DNA of 22,575 nt from Coptodactyla brooksi (taxonomy: Eukaryota > Arthropoda > Insecta > Coleoptera > Scarabaeidae): the NCBI GenBank assembly GCA_033557675.1, contig JAWQRM010000444.1, positions 1-22,575 on the forward strand, in the 5' to 3' direction. Below, piece after piece: positions 16,591 through 22,575 of this stretch. Within the stretch, counting starts at the first letter, position 1, and the number at the start of each line of letters is the position of its first letter. The position numbers were made by a program, and so were the translations under genes. The notes beneath the pieces are model-generated. The model had not been told where the DNA came from and made no database searches. It saw only the letters and a list, made by a program, of their open reading frames with translations.

Positions 16591-19236
16591 CTGAAAACCG
16601 GAAATGGCCTGGTTAGTTATATTACTTGAAGTAGTCTTATCTAATTTTCAAATAGCTATTGATCAATTACGTAGTTTTATTTTAGATCGATACTAACGTA
16701 CATCATAAAATTTTCTGTCGGCAAATTGCAGTATCTCTGCAAAACCATTCATCCAACTATGCAAAAGCAGATTGAAAATTAGTACGATAACTATGAATCC
16801 ACCGATTGCGCCTTCCATGATTACACCAACTACGTAAGTCCAGCCGTAGTTGTATACACCAATATTCTCGAATTTCGATACGAAGAAAAGGTCCGAAATG
16901 TAGCTTTGTAACCAAACACAGACGCCCACCTCTAAGAAACATTGCGCTGCAATCTTCCAATTGACTACATTGGTACTAAAGAAAGAGATAGTTACAATGT
17001 TTACAGTATGTTAGTTTTTTATTTTATTATTGTAATATATTAATACACAATATATAATGAATATACTATATGCTTAATATATGTAATATATAATTATTTA
17101 TATCACAACAATTACGTAAATGAGGATTTGTTGTATTTATTAATACATATTAATATTCCCATCTAACAAAAAATCTGACACCGCAATACCAGTCTCTGAA
17201 AAAGATGTAAGTTCAAACTCGTCGGCACGGAAGGAAAATGCAAAAGTAATCAACAAAGGAGCAATAATATCAAATTTATAACGTATCAGTCGAAGCAAGA
17301 AAACATCCATCATCTAACAATATGTATATAAAACAACGAAATTGATATCGAATTCTGGTCCAACAGAAAAGAAAAACACTATTGCAATTTCATTATCAGA
17401 AATACTACTTGAAGAAGAATATAAAGATCAGGAATATGTAGCCATGTTTTGCATATCTGATGTCAACTATTGGTTATGCACCTACCAGTATAGGACTATA
17501 CTGGTAGGTGCATAGGTCATAGTATAGGACATGACCAATTACTGGCTATGAGAAATAATTTGTCAGACGTTGAAGTATTACAATGCAAGTACGTCTAAAT
17601 TGAGTGCAAATTTAAAGTAATCTAAAATGATAAAATTGCTTTATGAAAACATATTGCACTTTATAACCAGCTAAATACTAAGTATTAAAAAAACGAAACT
17701 CGTAGTAGAATATTTTCGTAGGCACATTATTGTTCCCTTTTACGGAGACATCGAATGATGGTGGTAGATGGTAGACAGATCTTAGTTGTGTAAAATATGA
17801 CTGAAAAAGAGAGGTTTTGTTTATGTTTAAAATAAGCTTCGTTCTCATTTAGGTTGAGGTAAATTTTACTTCTGTTGGGTCTATAGAAGAGTACTCTGTA
17901 ACTTGCAAACCGGAAGTTACTCCACATTGGATGCAGAAGATTGTTGTGGTCCCTGTATAAGAGATGACAGGCAAATCTTACCTTCCTCTTCCAAGGAAGG
18001 TTTCTACTTCTAAATTGTAGGGTAGTTAAAAAACCGATGATATTGTTTTCATGAAACCTGTCTACTAAAATCTATATTTTATTTATTTTTATTTTAAGGT
18101 CAGGCGTTAATCTAATTATCAAATTGATTGCTTTTTTGCACTTTTCAAATAATCAACATACCGTTCATATATCTCTTCTCAATTATTGTTTTAGATTCGA
18201 AAGTGAAGTTCTCATCCTTGAAAAGTTTTCAAGGATGAGAATGCTTAAATTTCATAAAGAGATGAGTTTAAACACTTAAACAGAAAGAGTATGTAATAAT
18301 TGTACAATCTAACTCTTACATTTATAACAGATATGATTCTGATGATGGTGGGTTCCGAAACGTTATCTTTATTGATTGTAATAGTGCATTTTGACCGCTA
18401 ACGTTAGTAAAAACTTTGAGAATTATAGCTATCAAACTTACAGTGGATATTCATGGCGGTACAGCAACGTTGGTGCAAACAAAAAATATATATAGTGCCT
18501 TAATGATGATCGCAACAAATGTTTATCACTATGTGGTTTATAAGCCAAGACATCATCTATATTCCTTCGCACAAAGGCATGTGATTTCATCAACAAACGT
18601 ACCTGAAAGCATTTTTTGTTAAAAAAAAATACTATTTTGTATAATCACCTATATCACTACCTGTTCTGTAACAAGTGTAATTGCAGATAACATTGGTAAC
18701 TCATATGATTTTATCAAAAGTGGGATTGTGTATAGTGCACCTATATGATAAGCAATATCTAGGAATAAGAACGTGCAATCTAACCATTTCACCGCAGGTG
18801 CTATGAAATGAAATAGACATAACTAACAAAAATATATGATATGAGTAGATAATTGACGAGGTAGGAAATACTCACCGTTTTGGGGTACTTTGACTCTTAT
18901 ATCCACCCATAAATTAAAGCAATAAAATGTCAGTAAGTTCACTGCAAATATTACACACCACAAAAGTAATAATACGTGAAACTTTGCGTATCCAAACACA
19001 ATAAGTCGAAGGCCATAGTCTACCCTAAAAAGTGGATTTTATTCAACACGAGATATGTTATACTCCTCTAAATAACTCACTTTCTGTATAAAAGAAAACT
19101 GAAAACCAAATCTTTTATTAGCAATCCAAACAACAGACATAAAAATAGATGTTTAATAGTAACGAAGTGTTTTGTTTTTACAAGTTCAGTCAAAATAGAT
19201 TTTCTTTCTTTGAATTGTTTATATTGAAGTGGACGT
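16153..19236 (-). CDS. SOAT: Sterol O-acyltransferase (MBOAT family), paralogue 1
   Basis: This enzyme would esterify sterol with long-chain acyl-CoA in the endoplasmic reticulum membrane. Six exons on the minus strand join in frame: 19236-19081, 19024-18876, 18800-18661, 18602-18442, 16975-16702 and 16590-16153, about 438 residues. Family marks in order: RKSILTELVKTKHF, a Trp-rich hydrophobic block, KSHAFVRRNI, YIYFLFAPTLLYRHEYP, FADRKFYDDWWTATN (the FYxDWWN signature with Thr for the last Asn), KWNIIVQDWLYEYIY, and SAIGHEY with the catalytic His. Multiple hydrophobic segments fit a polytopic protein. The R-K-S/L-T-E-L start and the S-F-V-R-like block favour SOAT over DGAT1. The N-terminal exon(s) with the start codon were not found. 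The tail ends FSANCIKGS. Confidence 0.88.
16702..16975 (-). CDS. SOAT: SOAT paralogue 1, fifth exon seen
   Basis: It begins with one base completing a Leu codon, then TNVVNWKIAAQCFLEVGVCV, WLQSYISDLFFVSKFENIGV, two hydrophobic segments, and HSWMNGFAEILQFADRKFYD before GTACGT. The F-A-D-R-x-F-Y motif is the start of the FYxDWWN signature, which the next exon completes. Confidence 0.85.
17475..17514. repeat. Perfect 19-bp palindrome with 2-nt centre
   Basis: TATGCACCTACCAGTATAG (17475-17493) is exactly complementary to 17496-17514, with only GA between. Outside it CTAT/ATAG pairs again after four mismatched bases. It lies in the large intron of SOAT paralogue 1. Confidence 0.8.
18209..18241. 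repeat. Perfect 16-bp palindrome with 1-nt centre
   Basis: TTCTCATCCTTGAAAA (18209-18224) is exactly complementary to 18226-18241 around a single G. Weaker pairing continues outward (GAAAGTGAAG against the complement of CTTAAATTTC). It lies about 100 bp from the hammerhead-like motif at 18339. Confidence 0.8.
18331..18370 (+). repeat. Hammerhead-like PLE signature in SOAT intron
   Basis: CTGATGA (18339-18345), an extra T, a weak GG...CC stem (18347-18356), then GAAACGTTATC (18357-18367). Order and spacing match the hammerhead-like signature seen in Penelope-like elements, but stem II has only two sure pairs and stem III does not form properly, so it is a decayed or divergent copy. It is antisense to the SOAT gene. 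Confidence 0.4.
18442..18602 (-). CDS. SOAT: SOAT paralogue 1, fourth exon seen
   Basis: It reads VRLLMKSHAFVRRNIDDVLA through RHYIYFLFAPTLLYRHEYP and ends in CT before a perfect donor GTAAGT. Together with 16702-16975 it equals 435 nt, exactly the length of the single homologous exon of paralogue 2. Confidence 0.85.
18661..18800 (-). CDS. SOAT: SOAT paralogue 1, third exon seen
   Basis: After TTTCATAG it reads PAVKWLDCTFLFLDIAYHIG, then ALYTIPLLIKSYELPMLSA and ITLVTEQ, matching the SOAT stretch before the S-F-V-R block. Donor is CAG|GTAGTG and the next intron is 58 nt. Confidence 0.8.
18876..19024 (-). CDS. SOAT: SOAT paralogue 1, second exon seen
   Basis: It reads VDYGLRLIVFGYAKFH, then a long hydrophobic stretch (LLLLWCVIFAVNLLTFYCF), then LWVDIRVKVPQN, and ends at AACG|GTGAGT. 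Phases match both neighbours. It is separated from the previous exon by 56 nt and from the next by 75 nt. Confidence 0.8.
19081..19236 (-). CDS. SOAT: SOAT paralogue 1, first exon seen
   Basis: The acceptor TTCGTTTTAG is followed by RRPLQYKQFKERKSILTEL, KTKHFVTIKHLF and a first membrane segment, then SFLLYR and the donor AA|GTGAGT. It corresponds to the cytosolic end and first transmembrane helix of SOAT (human R-K-S-L-L-D-E-L-F region). It begins one base into a codon, so at least one coding exon lies upstream (to the right). Confidence 0.8.
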
Positions 19237-20170
19237 CTAAAACGAATAATTATTCACTTAATTTAAATCATTGCACTTTTATATTACCTTCTAGTTTTCT
19301 TGTTATCACAGTTCATAGTACACCCTTTCCTTTGTTTATGTGTAGAGATGACAAATTTATTTTCTAAATACACTAAAATGCACCAAACCTTAACCACGTT
19401 AAGTTTGCTTCTATCCCCTTCCTTTCTGTGCCCCCTCCTTTCTTTGTATTTAATTTAGTAGTGCATGTACGCAATAGTAAATCTAATTAAATTATTGATA
19501 AAAATGGTAATTTATCTTTATAATTAGCAAACGCTCACGATTTCACTACATTTTGCCATTAGCGTTAATGCTTAGTAATAACATTGTCTTAATGAGTTTC
19601 ATACATTGTTGTTTAAACTTTTGTCATAATTCTATCATTCTTCGTTAGCTTATTTATTTTTATATAAGAGTTGCAGATAACTAAACATTTTTCAGAACAA
19701 TCGATTACAAACGGTGATATTTATCGGTGATGTTCGCAATTACAACAATAATTGCTGGTACAATAAGTACGAAATTTACAACGAAAAGACAAAATATTCA
19801 TAATAATAGATAACCGTAATAAGATATAATGTGCGTTGGAATACGATATGATGAGTTCATGTGTACTTATTCGAACTTTGCCAATACAGAAGAGTACACA
19901 AGCACTACAAGCGACATAAGGATTACAATCCAATGATAACTTAAGATTAATGACTTATCCATAAATAGCTTACTGTTTACTTTATTTGTTAATTTGTTTA
20001 CTACCACGTTGTATATTTTTGATTTTAAGAAAAGCTCTCTGTTGCAAAGTTTGCGAAAAATTAAACACATATCCTTCAGGCAATGTCACCACTGCACCAA
20101 AGTGTGAAAAAGAATGCTCAACGTACGTTTCGATAACCAAGATAGCATCATTAAGAGCGATAAAAGACTC
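19237..20170. other. Upstream region of SOAT paralogue 1
   Basis: The missing N-terminal exon(s) and promoter of paralogue 1 should lie here or further right, but no segment combines a start codon, SOAT-like residues and a correct-phase donor that I could recognise. The rest is AT-rich without clear features. Confidence 0.35.
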
Positions 20171-20180
20171 ATCAGTTAAT

Positions 20181-20292
20181 TTAATATAACTTGGTTAGCC
20201 AAACATGCGTCAATCATTCTTTTTCATATTGTGGCGTGGTAACAACATTTATTTTACTTTATTACAAAGCCAAAGGTTCCAAACCGTCAACT
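20181..20292 (+). repeat. Hammerhead repeat family, degraded fourth copy
   Basis: TAACTTGGTTAGC (20187-20199) and AAACATGCGTCAATCAT match the 4.69-kb copy base for base over most of stem II, the GAAAC box (first G is C) and the GTC triplet at 20209-20211. The 5' core CTGATGA is lost. Downstream, TTGTGGCGTGGTAACAAC and AAGGTTCCAAACC resemble the flanks of the other copies. Confidence 0.6.
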
Positions 20293-21433
20293 TTAACCAA
20301 TTATCTGTTTTCCAGTGATAATGATTTGAAAGAGCTATTAGATTTATTTTTGTATACAACTTTGGCTTCATAAAGTTAAATAATTATCACGACTACACCA
20401 AAACTAGCAACATTTGGTGCGGTTAATACATGAAGTATTAAAATTGGGCAAATAACTCAATTTGTGAAGGTATATTTATATATACCTTCATTAAGTTATT
20501 TTGAAGTTAGTTTAAAAGAATTTTTATTGACTTTATTGACAAATAAAATTTAATATGCATGAATTATTGCTAATCTAAAAGGCAATTGTTTGTAAGAATG
20601 TGATGAAAGAATGAGGTGATTGAACTGATATGTGGTAAATCGTTGAGTCAATCAACTATGACATTTATTTAAAAATGATGACTTTACATCATATCGAGAA
20701 ATGTATGGTTCGTATAAATTCTCAATGCATTAACTAAAAAATATGTCCTGATACGGCGAAGTGGTTATCTAGTCATTAATTTATAAATTATCTTCCGATT
20801 ATAATTCTTATGGATGCTGTTGTAACCACTGCACTAGAAAAGTTCAAACAAGTGCATATGAACTCGGTATATCGTCTTCAACAACAGCTAAACACAATTA
20901 TTACACTATCATTGGGGCTATCTATTATTATAAATTCGTTATCTTCTGGTTGTAAATTACGGAGTCTGGGTACATTGTATCAAACTTGCCTGAGGTCAAA
21001 CTTCAAAGCAACTTTTATCAAAATAGAAAGACAGCGTGTAAGCAGTAAAGTGTCTCAGTCGTGTACACATATAAGTTATACATTTGAAGAGATATAAAAA
21101 TATTTGCTAAACATCGTCAGTAGAGCAGTAACTATAATATTATATATATTGTATCAACACATATTAAATGATACATTATTTTTTATTCTACTTTATAGAG
21201 ACCTACTTTTTTATTCTACTCGCTTGTTCTCAATCAAGACCCGATCTGTTACTTTTGCTCATTATACTTCCATGGGGCCAGTAGCTCATCACCAATCTTT
21301 GGATGAAGTAGTTAAAATGTTGATGAAATTATTTAAAATTGGTTTTATGATCAAAAACAAGTTTTATTGTATTTCCTGTACAAATTTCGAGAATACAATA
21401 ATAAAAATACAGGAATAATTGAAAAAACTATAA
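20293..21433. other. Intergenic DNA between the SOAT paralogues
   Basis: AT-rich, with one 10-bp perfect hairpin at 20466-20489 (GAAGGTATAT, 4-nt loop). Plus-strand frames at 20810-21097 and 21104-21418 have no recognised domain and are probably chance. Confidence 0.4.
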
Positions 21434-21439
21434 TTTATT
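21434..21439 (-). terminator. Polyadenylation signal of SOAT paralogue 2
   Basis: AATAAA on the minus strand, about 120 nt past the stop codon of the gene. Confidence 0.55.
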
Positions 21440-21559
21440 GAAAACAATTTGACTATATAGTTTTAATTAGTTTCAACATGCATGATTAATTTAAATACAA
21501 AAATGACAACATAGTTTAATGCACCTACGAAATATTTACTTTACGTGAGCAAGAATGGT

Positions 21560-21985
21560 CTAAATACCATAATCACAAGTAAGTATTCTAGTTTTAAAAT
21601 AAGACCATGGACTATTATCAGGACAATGTTTTCTTGCATATAGTTCCATAGTGTATAAACATAATTGTGCACTATTTCCGAATCCTAAACTATATAACAT
21701 ACCCATGTTGAAGAACGGGTGTTTACTGTTGACATAGTAATATGTTAAAAATTGCCCAATTACAAAGAAATTAAAAAATAATAACGGAAAAAATTCATCT
21801 AACATAAAAATCAAAACATATTCGTGAAATGCTGCCGATACAAAAAATACCATACATTTTGCTAAACGGCCATTTGGAAGCACATTATGGTAGAAATCTT
21901 TATAGACGTACTCAAATAGCCAGTCTTGTACGACAATATTCCATTTTCTTAAATAAATTGAGTAATTTGTGCTTGTCCACCAATC
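21560..21985 (-). CDS. SOAT: SOAT paralogue 2, last exon
   Basis: It opens with DWWTSTNYSIYLRKWNIVVQ and includes LAKCMVFFVSAAFHEYVLIF, then hydrophobic helices and the terminal PWSYFKTRILTCDYGI followed by a stop. The C-terminal Arg...Thr-Cys-x-Tyr resembles vertebrate SOAT more closely than paralogue 1 does. Confidence 0.87.
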   Translation of the reverse strand, partial: DWWTSTNYSIYLRKWNIVVQDWLFEYVYKDFYHNVLPNGRLAKCMVFFVSAAFHEYVLIFMLDEFFPLLFFNFFVIGQFLTYYYVNSKHPFFNMGMLYSLGFGNSAQLCLYTMELYARKHCPDNSPWSYFKTRILTCDYGI

Positions 21986-22479
21986 CTAAAAAATTACACA
22001 GTTATAAAGGTATATTAGTTATTATTATGTAACGTATAATTTACCTCGTAAAATCTTCGATCAGCAAATGTTAAAATTTCAGCCCAACCGTTTAACCATC
22101 TATCCAAAACTTGATAAAATACTGTCACCATCATAATAAAAGCCCCAACAACATTCTGCATAATTAACACGAGTACATCAGCCCAATCAATTCTCTCTAG
22201 TCCAGTATTTTCTAATTTCCTCACAAAAAACGCATCAATAACGAAACTTTGCAACCAGATCACAGCAAGTATTTCAGTAAAACACTGTAGTGCGTACATT
22301 TTATCAACGTGTTCTGTTCTTGGGTATTCCTTTCTATAAAGAAGTGTTGGTGCAAATAAGAAATAAAGATAGTTTTTCAAATTTGGTAGGTAGAGCTGTT
22401 GGTCGCTGTGAATTTTGAATTTTTTTACTTCTGGAATGTTGAATCTTACGAAAGAATGAGTTTTCATCACAATGCGTAG
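21560..22479 (-). CDS. SOAT: Sterol O-acyltransferase (MBOAT family), paralogue 2, partial
   Basis: Two exons are visible on the minus strand, 22479-22045 and 21985-21560, joined through a 59-nt intron (GTAAAT...TTTTTTAG). In order: LRIVMKTHSFVRFNIPEV, YLYFLFAPTLLYRKEYPRTE, WLQSFVIDAFFVRKLENTG, LNGWAEILTFADRRFYEDWW with TSTN following, KWNIVVQDWLFEYVYKDFY, and SAAFHEYVLIF with the active-site His; it ends ILTCDYGI. That is the C-terminal two-thirds of SOAT. The 5' exons lie beyond the right edge. The copy is tandem to and clearly homologous with paralogue 1; both have Thr where the signature FYxDWWN ends in Asn. The frame is intact, so it is probably functional. Confidence 0.88.
22045..22479 (-). 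CDS. SOAT: SOAT paralogue 2, 435-nt exon
   Basis: The exon runs from CTACGCATTGTG after TTTTATTTTAG to the donor GAG|GTAAAT and is phase 0 at both ends. It covers in one piece what paralogue 1 splits into 161 + 274 nt. The apparent Met at 22470 is internal. Confidence 0.85.
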
Positions 22480-22503
22480 CTAAAATAAAAGAAAGAAACA
22501 TCA

Positions 22504-22562
22504 TACATATATGTATATTATATACATATATATACATATATATACATATATATATATATATA
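22504..22562. repeat. AT-rich (TA/CATATA)n microsatellite
   Basis: Alternating TA with regularly spaced C gives a CATATATATA-like array near the window edge, inside the intron upstream of the 435-nt exon of SOAT paralogue 2. Confidence 0.85.
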
Positions 22563-22575
22563 TGATTTTCCATTA

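Larger units (their letters stand above)
16976..18441 (-). other. 1466-nt intron of SOAT paralogue 1, absent from paralogue 2
   Basis: Donor CT|GTAAGT and acceptor CTTTCTTTAG. It is far larger than the gene's other introns (56-111 nt). It holds two perfect short inverted repeats (17475-17514 and 18209-18241) and a plus-strand hammerhead-like motif (18339-18367). No open frame of note. Paralogue 2 has no intron at the homologous position. Confidence 0.75.

Noticed and set aside
18500..18530. AATGATGATCGCAAC as a hammerhead core
   Set aside because: It lies in a SOAT coding exon on the other strand and has no GAAAC/GTC half.
20810..21418. Two plus-strand frames between the SOAT paralogues
   Set aside because: Translation resembles AT-rich chance frames; no homology recognised.

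Overview
The window looks like AT-rich insect (at least arthropod) nuclear DNA. It has short spliced introns of 48-111 nt, decayed Tc1/mariner, piggyBac and LINE copies, and hammerhead-ribozyme repeats of the kind carried by Penelope-like elements (PLEs) and retrozymes. The species cannot be named from the sequence.

Layout. 1-425: G/C-run-rich DNA, unclassified. 426-6750: a nest of dead transposons: a mariner-superfamily copy with long inverted repeats, an internally deleted Tc1, two more mariner-superfamily pseudogenes, a piggyBac remnant, one well-preserved hammerhead motif, and a 5'-truncated LINE. 7264-12180 (+): four exons of a large Ser/Thr/Asn-rich protein that I identify as an insect USF3 homologue. 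The leucine-zipper-like segment is present, but the bHLH exon is not in the window and probably lies upstream beyond the transposon nest. 12181-16100: intergenic DNA with an inverted pair of hammerhead motifs inside a 228-bp insertion flanked by perfect 13-bp direct repeats, a tandem pair of hammerhead motifs 195 bp apart, a perfect hairpin and a LINE remnant. 16153-19236 and 21560-22479 (both -): two tandem MBOAT-family sterol O-acyltransferase (SOAT/ACAT) paralogues. The first lacks only its N-terminal exon(s); the second runs off the right edge.

How the parts relate. USF3 and the SOAT genes converge on 12.2-16.1 kb, and nothing in the sequence ties their functions together. The two SOAT copies come from a local duplication. 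Their homologous coding block is exactly 435 nt in each, but the first copy is split there by a 1466-nt intron holding two perfect short palindromes and a hammerhead-like motif.

The most interesting signal is the set of seven hammerhead or hammerhead-like motifs (4.69, 12.88, 12.93, 13.51, 13.71, 18.35 and 20.19 kb), in single, tandem and head-to-head inverted arrangement. The plus-strand copy at 4670-4718 has every invariant core base. Every copy whose core can be aligned shares one odd extra nucleotide between the core and stem II.
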